This document shows, piece after piece, positions 18,601-26,592 of a stretch of DNA of 64,000 nt. Below the pieces are notes generated by a model. That model did no database searches, was not told where the DNA came from, and worked only from the letters and a program-made list of their open reading frames with translations. Position 1 is the stretch's first letter; every line of letters begins with the position of its first letter. The translations under genes were made by a program, and so were the position numbers. Source of the DNA: an uncultured delta proteobacterium (GTDB lineage: Bacteria; Desulfobacterota; Syntrophia; Syntrophales; Smithellaceae); NCBI GenBank assembly GCA_903907985.1, contig CAIVQG010000043.1, positions 1-64,000 of the forward strand. The letters run 5' to 3'.

Positions 18601-19065
18601 TTTTCCAGAAAGCAAAGGGGAACACAAAAAGGAATGGGCATGGGTCTGTCAGTTTGTCACTCTATTGTCAGCAAGCACAACGGCTGTATCAGCGTAGAAT
18701 CGACACCGGGCCGGGGAAGCTCTTTTTATGTCTATCTTCCCGCGATTACCAGGGTAAAATCAGAGGAAAGAGCGCCCCGCCAGCAAAGTATGCTGGATGT
18801 CCAGAGGCGAATTCTGGTCATGGATGATGAAGAGGTGATCCGGGAGATGATTGAGGAATTATTAAAAACCATGGGCTGCCAGGTGACAACAGTACAAGAT
18901 GGTCTCTCGGCTATTGACTTGTATATAAAAGCCAGGGAAACAGATCAATCTTATGATCTGCTAATCCTTGATCTGACGATTAAGGGCGGGATTGGCGGTG
19001 TGGAGACCATGAAAAGACTCCGGGAAATTGATCCCGAGGTCAAGGCGATCATCTTCAGTGGCTAG
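15700..19065 (+). CDS. Six-PAS hybrid histidine kinase, receiver domain cut by in-frame TAG
   Basis: Cytosolic sensor kinase (no membrane helices). After an N-terminal coiled coil come six PAS repeats, then HisKA with His in GGIAHDFNNLL (codon 18100-18102), a HATPase domain (NAVEAMPEGG, DTGGGIS, GMGMGLS) and a receiver with acceptor Asp in LLILDLTIKGG. The frame stops at TAG 19063-19065 after IIFSG. The same frame then continues without interruption to TAA 19171-19173, reading TDDPVIENYTQYGFRG and MKPFNREEL, which is the missing end of the receiver including its conserved Lys. Relatives and the sibling kinase at 38648 have Tyr at the TAG. Start ATG 15700 is chosen over GTG 15682 because GGAG (15687-15690) is spaced for it. 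Confidence 0.9.
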   Translation: MKDESKTKKQLISELDELRRQLAHVQSSAEEFQQLKESNEKFVKAFLQNSIPMDITLLRSGRYVDVSEALLIFMGRRRDEVIGNTATSLELITEEQKSIFLNELNSKGRVENLELQVKTKGGELRDGLFNAVMMTLNNEKYLLTVMADITDRKRAEKTLHESEEKSRALTESTSMGIYLIQNNKFVYINPSFQSITGYSQTELDDMLFWNIVHPDFREMVKDRGIKRQKGEEVPQRYDFKIIAKGGQEKWIDLSVTYIDLNGKPTIMGSMSDITERKRMEDALRESEVHVRTILENAPLGIVNYDKNGAIIDCNANFIQLIGSSREALLGLNVLKLKNEDVANALRISLNGHISAVEGEYRSYTADKVTKARMVCAPFFSQKGEITGGIAITEDITSRRRAEEALRETEDKYRLLVDNASDIICRTDSRGYFNFLNPAAMKFTGYAEADLIGKHFSELIHPDWRADVERFCGRQFVKNIPSACYDVPLLTKDNRQAWLEQNVQLIIDNGQVVGFQAIARDITDRKQAQEALRESEEKYRAILQSIEDGYFESDLAGCFTFFNDSLCKILGYSRDELIGMNNRRLLDKENARKVFAIFNKVYTTGKAYRPFEWKFITKEGVERFAESSISLKRDREGRPTGFQGIVREVTERKRMEDKLKESEEKFRILMESSPTAFLMYQNNTWVYANPAATEITGYTSQELRDMPFAYFAHPDDKAMLQERAQRRQRGEIKTNLRYEVRIIAKDGTIKWIDLSSTSVFHKACPAGVVSVVDITERKRMEAELLKARKLESVATLAGGIAHDFNNLLAGVYGYIEMAQLDLPSGSRAHDYLLAAEKSAKQAADLTKRLITFARGGGPVRKQSDIGELVKDTVQRALIAIPVEKKVVVADDLWTAEIDAGQIRQAIISIIANAVEAMPEGGLLTVSAQNVIVFPNQLPVSEGPYVRITVSDTGGGISAEDLPLIFDPYFSRKQRGTQKGMGMGLSVCHSIVSKHNGCISVESTPGRGSSFYVYLPAITRVKSEERAPRQQSMLDVQRRILVMDDEEVIREMIEELLKTMGCQVTTVQDGLSAIDLYIKARETDQSYDLLILDLTIKGGIGGVETMKRLREIDPEVKAIIFSG

Positions 19066-19173
19066 ACTGATGATCCGGTGATCGAGAATTACACTCAGTA
19101 TGGTTTCCGGGGTGCGCTGATGAAACCATTTAACAGGGAAGAATTACGGACCATCCTGGAAAAAAAATTGTAA
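19066..19173 (+). pseudogene. C-terminal receiver remnant, in frame after the TAG
   Basis: This 35-codon piece continues the hybrid kinase frame past the TAG and supplies the beta4-alpha5 part of the receiver, with the conserved LMKPF Lys. Its conservation shows that the interruption is recent or is read through. It has no start or ribosome-binding site of its own. Confidence 0.8.
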
Positions 19174-19231
19174 TGAATGCTGATTTCCTGCACATAATCC
19201 ACATGTCCCGGATAACCACATGCCGTAATCG

Positions 19232-20275
19232 TCAGTGGCCATCCCTATCTTTCCTCAGCGCTTTCTTGGCTGGCAGGATAGATACCCACAGGATAATTGT
19301 CACGACAACGGCAGAAGCCAGGCAAAAAGCGCATGTAGCGCCGATGACAAATGGTTCCAGGAAAGTCAGATATGATGAAAATAGCACACTGAAGATAGCC
19401 ATTCCCCAGAGAGCAATTCCAGTTAGTCTTTTGATGGGCACCGGCCCGAATTGTCGGAAAAACCAGACTATAATGATGGCGACATATCCCAACATGCCCA
19501 TAACTGGGATGGGCAAAATGCCAAGCAGCTTTGCATAGGGACTGTTTTGCACCGCATTGCAATTTCCCACTGGTCCGCAGACCGCGCGCGTTTCGGAAAC
19601 TTCGACATAGGAAAGATAAACAGCTATTCCCAGACCGATCACCGCCAGAAGCGGGATAATCCGGCTGGGCAAAAAGGTCAGAACTTGCGGGGCTTTTACA
19701 GCGGACAGGGTAATTACCAATGCGGCGATCAAGCTCGCAATCATGATGGCCAGAAGAATTACGGCGATGCCGTTAGCAAGCGGGTCTTGTTTGAATTTAT
19801 AGGTCATATACTGCCAGGTAGAAAGATTCTCCAGTTGAAGGTTGCTCTGGGCGACGAACTGCGCATACAAACCCGGCAGATCAGGCAAATCTAAGCCGCC
19901 TTTGGAAAGTGCCGTGTCAATGAGGCCGGAAATTTTTTCGGGAATTTCCACAGTGCCGACGAGAAATGTTTCACCGATGATGAGGGTTGGAACTCCTATG
20001 CGGTTTTCGGTAATCTTAAACCGCTCCAGAGCCTTTTCGTATATCCTGCTTCCGGCTGCGCTGATGACGTTCAAACGGAAGATCACTAACTTTTTGCCAT
20101 ATTTCCCCTGAAGCGTTGGCAGGACTTCCCTGTCCAGTTTAGCGCAATGCGAGCAGGTAGGAGAATAAAATAACACTGCATGAACAACTGCGTCTTTGGC
20201 TGTGGCAGATTTTACAGCAAGAAAGCTTCCCCAGATTACTGCTATTATAAGCACTAGTGGCGTCCATCGTTGCAT
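19232..20275 (-). CDS. Thioredoxin-like / vitamin K epoxide reductase (VKOR) fusion
   Basis: Predicted inner-membrane disulfide-forming protein. After an N-terminal signal-anchor, a thioredoxin/DsbA-like region carries CSHC (41-44) and a cis-Pro-like GVPTLIIGE loop. The second half has membrane helices and VKOR motifs: loop cysteines in AVCGPVGNCNAVQNSPYAK and the quinone-proximal CxxC in GATCAFCLAS. VKOR would pass electrons from periplasmic thiols to quinone, in place of DsbB. In the best-known bacterial fusions VKOR comes first and thioredoxin last; here the order is reversed. It follows the formate dehydrogenase operon on the same strand, beyond a terminator, and may be transcribed alone. 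Ribosome-binding site GGGAGATAATGCC precedes the ATG. Confidence 0.87.
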   Translation of the reverse strand: MQRWTPLVLIIAVIWGSFLAVKSATAKDAVVHAVLFYSPTCSHCAKLDREVLPTLQGKYGKKLVIFRLNVISAAGSRIYEKALERFKITENRIGVPTLIIGETFLVGTVEIPEKISGLIDTALSKGGLDLPDLPGLYAQFVAQSNLQLENLSTWQYMTYKFKQDPLANGIAVILLAIMIASLIAALVITLSAVKAPQVLTFLPSRIIPLLAVIGLGIAVYLSYVEVSETRAVCGPVGNCNAVQNSPYAKLLGILPIPVMGMLGYVAIIIVWFFRQFGPVPIKRLTGIALWGMAIFSVLFSSYLTFLEPFVIGATCAFCLASAVVVTIILWVSILPAKKALRKDRDGH

Positions 20276-20602
20276 GGCATTATCTCCCTATGTCTTTTAG
20301 AATCAGGAAAAACATAAAAAGCCAAACATATTACCGGTTCATTTTGCAGTCGAAGGTTTCGGTAATGTCATGGTTATGATAACATGAACTATATAGATAA
20401 TTTAGAGCATGGAGCCGGGATATTGTCAAGATATGCGTTTGATAAATGATGTCTTCTTGAAAATGCAATCTGTCAAACATTGACGAAAAAAGTAATCCTA
20501 TTTCTAATCCCAAAGTCAACTTTGAAGACCACAACTATAAATAAAAAAGGCCGGGAAAGTGCCTCCCGGCCTTTTGAAAAATTAACGTCATTACTTCGGA
20601 CT
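20276..20602. other. Intergenic stretch between the VKOR gene and the formate dehydrogenase operon
   Basis: No gene is seen. The stretch contains the terminator at 20545-20575 and presumably the promoter of the VKOR fusion (minus strand), but I can point to no clear hexamers. Confidence 0.5.
20545..20575. terminator. Bidirectional rho-independent terminator after fdnI
   Basis: AAAAGGCCGGGA (20545-20556) and TCCCGGCCTTTT (20564-20575) form a perfect 12-bp stem with a 7-nt loop. On the minus strand it is followed by a run of T, 28 nt after the fdnI stop, so it ends the fdnGHI transcript. Confidence 0.88.
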
Positions 20603-21256
20603 TTATTTTTCCCCGTCGGAAACTATAAGAGTTCCCTCATGCTCCATTTCTTTGAGCCATCCCGGATGCTGCTTCTTCAACCAGTTGCGGGTTACCCAGC
20701 CGCTGATCATTGCCTGAACAGTTCCGGGGTTGCCGATGGTGCCCAGATACAGATGGACAAAGAAGAACGCGAAAATTACCAGAAAGCCCAAAGCATGCAG
20801 CGGATACAGCCAGCGCAGCATCTCTGTACTTAAAGGAAAGTATCCCGGAAACCACATAAAAAAACCGGTGACAAACATGAGTAGGCCAAAGGCCGCCACA
20901 GTCAGGAAGAACATCTTCTGACCGGGATTGTATTTGCCTGTTTCGGGTACTTTGTCCACATGCCACAGATAACCGCCTGCCGTCATAATCCAGTTAATAT
21001 CTTCCGGAAAAACAAACACACCGGCTTCTTTCCACCACATCTGTATGGCCAGAAGAAGCGCCACTCCGAAAACCACACCCGTAAAGTTATGCACAACTTT
21101 CAAACCCTTCAATCCGCCCATAACGGCGCCGAAAAAGTTCAGATAGTCATACATCATCCCCATTCCTGTGTAACACAACAGCAGACAGGAAATGGCCAGC
21201 ATCCAGTGCACAAATCTTTCGTAGCCGGAAGTTACTTTAATCATTCCTTTTTTCAT
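20603..21256 (-). CDS. fdnI: Formate dehydrogenase gamma subunit, cytochrome b556
   Basis: Membrane diheme cytochrome b that carries electrons from the periplasmic formate dehydrogenase to the quinone pool. About 217 residues with four membrane helices. Candidate heme/quinone ligands lie in ERFVHWMLAIS, KVVHNFTG, YPLHALGF and FFFVHLYLG, as in FdnI/FdoI. ATG 21256 (MKKGMIKVTSGYERF) is chosen over the longer frame starting at 21325 because GGAGGAAAG lies just upstream and the family N-terminus matches. The start follows the beta-subunit stop by a single base, so translation is coupled. Confidence 0.93.
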   Translation of the reverse strand: MKKGMIKVTSGYERFVHWMLAISCLLLCYTGMGMMYDYLNFFGAVMGGLKGLKVVHNFTGVVFGVALLLAIQMWWKEAGVFVFPEDINWIMTAGGYLWHVDKVPETGKYNPGQKMFFLTVAAFGLLMFVTGFFMWFPGYFPLSTEMLRWLYPLHALGFLVIFAFFFVHLYLGTIGNPGTVQAMISGWVTRNWLKKQHPGWLKEMEHEGTLIVSDGEK

Positions 21257-21257
21257 T

Positions 21258-22058
21258 TTACTTTCCTCCTTCCGTCTTTTCATCAGTTGGCTCCGGATCA
21301 GGTCTCTTGGGCCCGTGCAGAACATAATGGAGGAAGGATCCTGCCAGAACTCCTCCCGCGGCCAGCAGACTAAGCGGCTTTAACCAGTTCTTCCAGACAG
21401 TAACCGAGAAAGGCACTTTCGGGTCCTTCATAAGTCCTGAGTAAACGGCCGGATTTTCTTTCAAGACGTACATGAAATGTGTTCCGCCCACGAACTTGTC
21501 ACCATAAGTGGAGGCAACGGCGCCTAAATATTCCTTACGTTTGGCTGCTGTGCCCAGCATTGTTTCTTTATCCCCCCATTTAAGGGCTCCGGTGGGACAA
21601 GCCTTGACACAAGCCGGATCAAGGCCATTAGTAATGCGGCTTTCACACATATCGCATTTATAAACTTTCTCTGTTTTGGTATCATAACGGGGAACTTCAA
21701 ACGGACAGGCTGCAACACATTCCTTACAGCCAATGCACTTGTCATGGTTTAACCCGACGGTCTTAAATTCTTTATTGTAGTAAAGAGCGCCACTGGGGCA
21801 AACCGTTACACAAGCCGCGTTGGTACAATGCATACAAGCTTCTTTGCGGAAAAGCCATTTCACATCACCCTTGGGATCAACATAATCCTGATAGTGGATC
21901 ATCATATAGGTATTAGGCTGCAAAGAAGGCGGATTCTGGTATGTGCCGGTGTTTGCCGTCTGTCCGGCTTTCAGTCCATTCCACTGTTTGCAGGCCAGCT
22001 GACAACCGCGACAAGCGGTACATTTGGAATCATCGTATAGTTTAATTTTCTCGGCCAT
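21258..22058 (-). CDS. fdnH: Formate dehydrogenase beta subunit, four-cluster FeS protein
   Basis: Electron-transfer subunit between the selenocysteine/molybdenum alpha subunit and cytochrome b. Its 266 residues contain the four cysteine sets expected for four 4Fe-4S clusters: CTACRGCQLACKQW, CMHCTNAACVTVCPSGALY, CIGCKECVAACPFEVPRY and CDMCESRITNGLDPACVKACP. A C-terminal hydrophobic segment (SLLAAGGVLAGSFLHYVL) should anchor it in the membrane, as in FdnH. It lies 1 nt after the alpha gene and 1 nt before the gamma gene. No Tat signal of its own is seen, so it is presumably co-exported with the alpha subunit. Confidence 0.94.
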   Translation of the reverse strand: MAEKIKLYDDSKCTACRGCQLACKQWNGLKAGQTANTGTYQNPPSLQPNTYMMIHYQDYVDPKGDVKWLFRKEACMHCTNAACVTVCPSGALYYNKEFKTVGLNHDKCIGCKECVAACPFEVPRYDTKTEKVYKCDMCESRITNGLDPACVKACPTGALKWGDKETMLGTAAKRKEYLGAVASTYGDKFVGGTHFMYVLKENPAVYSGLMKDPKVPFSVTVWKNWLKPLSLLAAGGVLAGSFLHYVLHGPKRPDPEPTDEKTEGGK

Positions 22059-22059
22059 A

Positions 22060-25000
22060 TTACTTCACCCCCTTCTTTGCAACATTGACCATGAAAGCTT
22101 TGCTTTCCGGGATCATGGTGTTAGCGTCACCAATGGTCGATGTTAAAATATTCGCCGCATCACCGAAGGTGTGTACTTCCGGCTTCTTGTCATTTGGTTC
22201 ATATTTCCTGTCGGCCGTCGTGATCCAGCCATAATGCCAGGGAATGCCAACCTCATGAATTGTGTTTCCATCAATGTTAAATGGTTTGAAACGGGGAGTG
22301 ACTATCGCCGTTGCTTCTACTTCGCCCCGTGCGGACTTAACTATGCACTTATCTCCGTTGACAATACCTCTTTCTTTGGCCAGTTCCTGGCTCATCTCTA
22401 CAAACATGCCCGGCTGCATTTCCGCCAGCCACGGACACCAACGGGTGAGAACACCGGTTTGCCAATGCTCGCTGACACGATAAGTTGTGCCGATGAAAGG
22501 GAAACGCGGATCACAAGTTGTCACGCCGGAATAAACATCCATATCGGAACCGACGCCGCTGGCGTCGAACCGTTTAATGACCGGATTGTTCTTCTGCGGC
22601 GACATGATATTCTTCTCCACAGGACACTCCATCGGTTCGTAGTGTTCGGAGAAAGGACCGTCGGCTAAGCCCGGACCATAGAGACTAGCCACACCGTCCG
22701 GTTTCATGATAAACGGCGGCCGACCGGAGCCGGGATTACCGACACCATCGGGAACATCACCGGTCCATTTTTCACCATCCCATTTGATAACCGCCCGTTT
22801 AGGATCCCAGGGGTTACCTTTAGGATCAACCGAAGCGCCATTGTAAATAATGCGGCGGTTAATCGGCCAGCACCATGCCCACTCGGAATGCAAACCGATG
22901 CCCGAGGTATCTTTGGAAATTCTGCGCATGGCGAGATTAGCTTTTTCATTAACGGAACCGCAGTAAACCCAGCAACCGGAAGAAGTGGAACCATCAGCCT
23001 GGAGCCAGGCGAAAGTCGGAACAAGGTCTCCCTTTTTAAATTCCTTGAACTCACCTTTTTTCGTCGGATTTTCCAGCTTCTTATCTTCCAGGAAATAGCC
23101 ATTAATCTCCTTGGCTACTGTGCGGGGTTCGTAATGGAATTCATGACCTACTTTTTTGCCATATGGCCAGGTAAGTTTCGTGATCGCTTCCTTCAGCGGA
23201 CCGCCCTGCTTGACGTAGAGATCCTGAATCTTGAAGTGAAGCTCGCTCATGATATCCCCATCCGGCTTGGATGAACCAACCGGATTGATGGCCTTATAGC
23301 GCCACTGCATTAAACGGCTGCTGTTGGCTATGCTGCCCTCCTTTTCGATAGAAGAAGCGGCGGGAAGCATAAAGACTTCCGTCTTGATTTTGGTGGGGTC
23401 CATTCCCGGACCGCGCCAGAAGGAGCCGGTTTCGTTGTCAAACAAGTTGACATTAACCATCCAGTCGAGTTTGGTCATGGCCTGGCGAGTTTTATTGGAA
23501 TGGGCACCGCTACAGGCCGGATTCATGCCCCAGGCAAAGAAGCCGGTGAACTTGCCTTTATACATCTGGTCGAAGATCGTCAGCCATGAATAATTCCCGC
23601 CGTCATCGAGTTTGGGCATAATTTGATAGGCATCATCAATGGTCAGATTTGTTCCGTACATGGAACGCAGGAAGCTGGCCGAATATTTGGGAGTATTTTT
23701 CCACCAGTTAAGGCTGTCTTTCTCCTTGGTTTTCGGAGTCCGCTTTTCATTAAAATCTTTAAGTGTCTTTAGTGATGCCGTAGGAGCACCCAGATAGCCG
23801 GGCCAGATATGGAACAAAAGCCCGTGATCAGTAGAACCCTGAACGTTGGATTCACCTCTCATGGCTGCGACTCCACCGCCGGCGATACCCATGTTGCCCA
23901 GAAGCAGCTGGATGATGCACATAGTCCGGATATTTTGCACACCTACAGTATGCTGCGTCCAGCCCATCGCGTAAAGCTCAACACCGGCTTTGTCCGGTTT
24001 TCCCGTGGAGCCGTAAATTTTGTAAACTTCCAGAAGTTTGTCTTCGGGTGTTCCGGTGATCCGCGAAACAAGTTTCGTATTATAACGGGAATAGTGTTTT
24101 TTCATCAGCTGGAAAACACAGTTGGGATCTTGCAATGTCTTGTCTTTTTTAATGACCCCTTCTGCGTCCGTCTGATACGACCAGGTGTCTTTTTCATACT
24201 TGCCGGACACCAATCCGGAAAACACACCGTTATTCTCTCCCGGCATTTTAAATGCCGGATTCACCAGGAAAGAAGCATTGGTGTAGCTGACAACATATTC
24301 ATGGTGAATCAGATTTTTATCCAGTATAAATTTGATCATACCGCCCAGGAAAGCGATATCGGTGCCTGATCGCAGGGGGGCATAGAGGTGAGCTTTAGCA
24401 GCCGATTGCGTGAACCGTGGGTCCACACAGATCAGTTTTGCGCCTCTCTTGTCGATAGCCTCCTGGATCCACTTGAAAGCAACAGGATGGTTGGAAGCCG
24501 GATTGCTTCCCATAATCAGAATTACGTCACTGTTTTTAAAATCATTCCAGTGGTTGGTCATTGCGCCGCGTCCGAACGACTCTGCCAGAGCCGGTACAGT
24601 TGGACTGTGTCAGATGCGGGCCTGATGTTCAATATAAACAAGGCCCAACCCCCTCAGGAATTTTTGGTACGTAAAGCATTCTTCCAGGTCCATCGCCGCG
24701 CTGCCGACAGAAGCAATACCCTCTGTACGATTGACGACTTCTCCTTTATCGTTGGTCTTCTTAAAGCTGATGTCTCTGCTTTTCTTCACGTTTTTAGCGA
24801 TTTTGTCCAGTGCCCATTCCCATTCAACTTCTTTCCACGCAGTAGCGAAAGGAGCGCGGTAAAGCGGTTTGCCCAGACGATTCTCGTTGACGGCCATCTG
24901 ATAGATCGAACCGCCCTTGCTGCACAGAGAACCTTTGTTGATGGGACTATCGGGATCCCCCTCGGTATTGATGACCTTGCCGTCGCGCACGGATACGATA

Positions 25001-25167
25001 ATACTGCATCCCACGGAACAATAAGGGCAAACGGTAGTGGTTTCTTTGGCGTACTTGATTTTCAAGGGCTGGGCGTGAGCGGCGATCGGTTTAAGGCTGA
25101 TGCCTAACCCGCTTGTTGCCACCACAGCTCCGGAAATCTTTAAGAAACCTCTTCTGGTGACGTTCAT
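22060..25167 (-). CDS. fdnG: Formate dehydrogenase alpha subunit, selenoprotein (periplasmic, Tat-exported)
   Basis: Catalytic molybdopterin subunit that oxidises formate to CO2 in the periplasm. A Tat leader (TRRGFLKISG) opens the 1035-codon frame, followed by a 4Fe-4S motif CPYCSVGC. At codon 186 an in-frame TGA (24610-24612) stands within IEHQARI-U-HSPTVPALAESFGRGAMTN. E. coli FdnG has selenocysteine at exactly this place, so it should be read as Sec and the 185- and 833-codon frames are one gene. A bSECIS-like stem-loop follows the TGA. The family's molybdopterin-dinucleotide-binding region ends the protein. Ribosome-binding site GGAGAAGG. First gene of fdnGHI. Confidence 0.95.
24579..24600 (-). 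promoter_or_regulatory. Candidate bacterial SECIS element of fdnG
   Basis: Directly after the TGA, minus-strand ACTGTACC and GGCAGAGT form an imperfect stem around a GGCTCT loop. The position and the GG-U-type loop resemble the E. coli fdnG SECIS. The stem has two mismatches, so it is weaker than the one in the second formate dehydrogenase. Confidence 0.5.
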
Positions 25168-25393
25168 GAAATCCTTCTCCTTTCATTATGATTTATAAAT
25201 ATTATTTTATGATCTTTAACCTTTGCGAGACAGTCGCTTCCTGGACTGCAAATGGTTTTCAGTCAAAAAGCTGTTTGGGAAAAACCTGAGGATAAAGAAC
25301 ACGGCTTTTTTCTCAAAAATATCGCTTTAACAAGGTAAAAACATATATAGTTAATGAGGGCTGTTGTCAACGGTAAAAAATGAGTAAATTCAT

Positions 25394-25421
25394 CTACTTA
25401 TGTCATTTATGACATAAGTAG
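25394..25421. promoter_or_regulatory. Perfect 12-bp inverted repeat with ATGTCA/TGACAT half-sites
   Basis: CTACTTATGTCA at 25394-25405 is exactly inverted at 25410-25421 around TTTA. The half-site is shared with the palindrome at 33835-33846 ahead of the second formate dehydrogenase, so both operons may answer to the same regulator. Confidence 0.6.
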
Positions 25422-25560
25422 AAAAGAATAATGAGATCGTGGTCATGCAGCATCTTTTGAACTGCCAGAAATAAGACAAATGACTTTTATTCATAAAAAA
25501 ATAAAAACGAAAGAAAAGTTCAATTTGACCATTTTATATTTTACGGTCGTTATTAAGTGA

Positions 25561-25589
25561 TTGACATACAAAATTGACAACTTTATAGT
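25561..25589 (+). promoter_or_regulatory. Near-consensus promoter of the Mo-storage-like operon
   Basis: TTGACA at 25561-25566, 17-nt spacer, TATAGT at 25584-25589. It lies 28 nt ahead of the ATG at 25618. The ATTTTACGGTCGT element ends 10 nt before the -35. Confidence 0.65.
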
Positions 25590-25617
25590 TCAACCATTGA
25601 CACCAAGGAAAAGAAAA

Positions 25618-26349
25618 ATGCGAGTTTATATCGGTTTTGATGATACGGATGTTCTGGGATCGGATATGGGAACCGGAAAGCTGGCCCGACTATTTGAACA
25701 GTTCCTCCCTGCGGGATGTAAAATGTGGGGTGTTGTCCGGCAGCAGTTGCTTGTTGACCCGAGGATACCTTATACATCCCATAACAGTGCGGCCTGTGTG
25801 GTGATAGAATGTCATGATGTGTCTTTTGTCGAATCGTTGAAAAAAATAGCGATCACTCATCTGGAAACCATGTCTTCACCGGGAAGTGATCCCGGTATTT
25901 GTCTGGTTGGCGAAGGTCATCCGGCCCTGTCTGCGCTGGAGTCATTCGGACTCTTGTGCACGGCTAAAGTCGTATCCCAACACGACGCCAAGCAAGCGGT
26001 GGGTGCAGCCCATCTATCGGGTCACGGCGGTACAAACGACGGTATAATTGGAGCCGCCGCGGCAGTCGGCCTTACGGCATCGGGCTGGACCGGCCGCTTT
26101 ATCGAGTATGCAGGTCTGAGAACATTTCCTGCTCTGGTGGCCGTTTCAGCGTTAATGCAAAAAGGCATTCGTGTTGTTTCTCTGGATCGGGACGCCTGTT
26201 GCCCTTGTCCGGAAGATGTGGTGGATACAAAAGGTTGGCTCAGACCCAGGCTTTGGGGGCATGCCATTGTGCTTCCAGTAAAACCAGCAGGCGCTGGCCG
26301 CTGGGAAAGCCTGGGAAAAAAAAGAAACCCGAGCAAACAAAAGATTTAG
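25618..26349 (+). CDS. TiaS-like DDTD-motif protein of unknown role
   Basis: The 243-residue product starts MRVYIGFDDTDVLGSDMGTGKLAR. This matches the N-terminal kinase-like domain of archaeal TiaS (agmatine-tRNA-Ile2 ligase), with the IGxDDTD motif at residues 5-11. The OB and zinc-ribbon tRNA-binding domains of TiaS are absent, so tRNA modification is unlikely. A central GVGAAHLSGHGGTNDGIIGAAAAVGL-like glycine-rich segment could bind nucleotide. ATG 25618 is chosen over 25561 because AGGA lies upstream, the motif sits at the start as in the family, and the longer version would overlap the promoter. It heads an operon with a 75-residue protein and a Mo-storage-like protein, which suggests a metal or cofactor role. 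Confidence 0.7.
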   Translation: MRVYIGFDDTDVLGSDMGTGKLARLFEQFLPAGCKMWGVVRQQLLVDPRIPYTSHNSAACVVIECHDVSFVESLKKIAITHLETMSSPGSDPGICLVGEGHPALSALESFGLLCTAKVVSQHDAKQAVGAAHLSGHGGTNDGIIGAAAAVGLTASGWTGRFIEYAGLRTFPALVAVSALMQKGIRVVSLDRDACCPCPEDVVDTKGWLRPRLWGHAIVLPVKPAGAGRWESLGKKRNPSKQKI

Positions 26350-26361
26350 GGAGGTGTATTT

Positions 26362-26589
26362 ATGTCAGGGAAAATATTTTATCGCGAGCGGCATAAAGTG
26401 GGAACCAAAGAAAAGAAACCACGCTTCAAACTGGTGGCCGTTGCTAATGTGGGCATCACTTTTTATGCCGACCACCTGAGGAAAAAAGAGCTGGAAGAAA
26501 TTGCCGAATCTGTGGGGGCAGATCTGATCCTGCTCAAGGCTCCCAAAGATGGCAAAGTAAAGGAAGACGAGATTGTGGTTAAGGAATAA
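26362..26589 (+). CDS. Small conserved-looking protein in the Mo-storage operon
   Basis: A 75-residue protein I do not recognise. It is basic at the N-terminus (MSGKIFYRERHKVGTKEKKPRF). The middle has a beta-alpha pattern (KLVAVANVGITFYADHLRKKELEEIAESVG), with strand LILLKAP and an acidic tail. No cysteines or membrane segment. GGGAGG at 26349-26354 is a good ribosome-binding site. It lies 12 nt after the TiaS-like gene and 3 nt before the kinase-fold gene, so it is tightly cotranscribed and probably works with them. Confidence 0.7.
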   Translation: MSGKIFYRERHKVGTKEKKPRFKLVAVANVGITFYADHLRKKELEEIAESVGADLILLKAPKDGKVKEDEIVVKE

Positions 26590-26592
26590 GTT

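Larger units (their letters stand above)
25168..25617. promoter_or_regulatory. Divergent control region between fdnG and the Mo-storage operon
   Basis: No gene is seen. The region holds a perfect 12-bp inverted repeat at 25394-25421 (CTACTTATGTCA, 4-nt spacer, then its inverse), an ATTTTACGGTCGT element at 25538-25550, and a near-consensus promoter at 25561-25589 facing the plus-strand genes. The fdnG promoter is not evident; the inverted repeat lies 227 nt before its start. Confidence 0.6.

Noticed and set aside
19063-19065. Pyrrolysine as the meaning of the TAG codons
   Set aside because: Not supported: no pyl gene is visible, the positions are Tyr in relatives, and TAG ends several genes here normally. 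Left as a hypothesis to test only.
24388-25107. 239-codon plus-strand open frame
   Set aside because: Antisense to fdnG including its Tat leader and Sec region; a shadow of a G/C-biased codon pattern.
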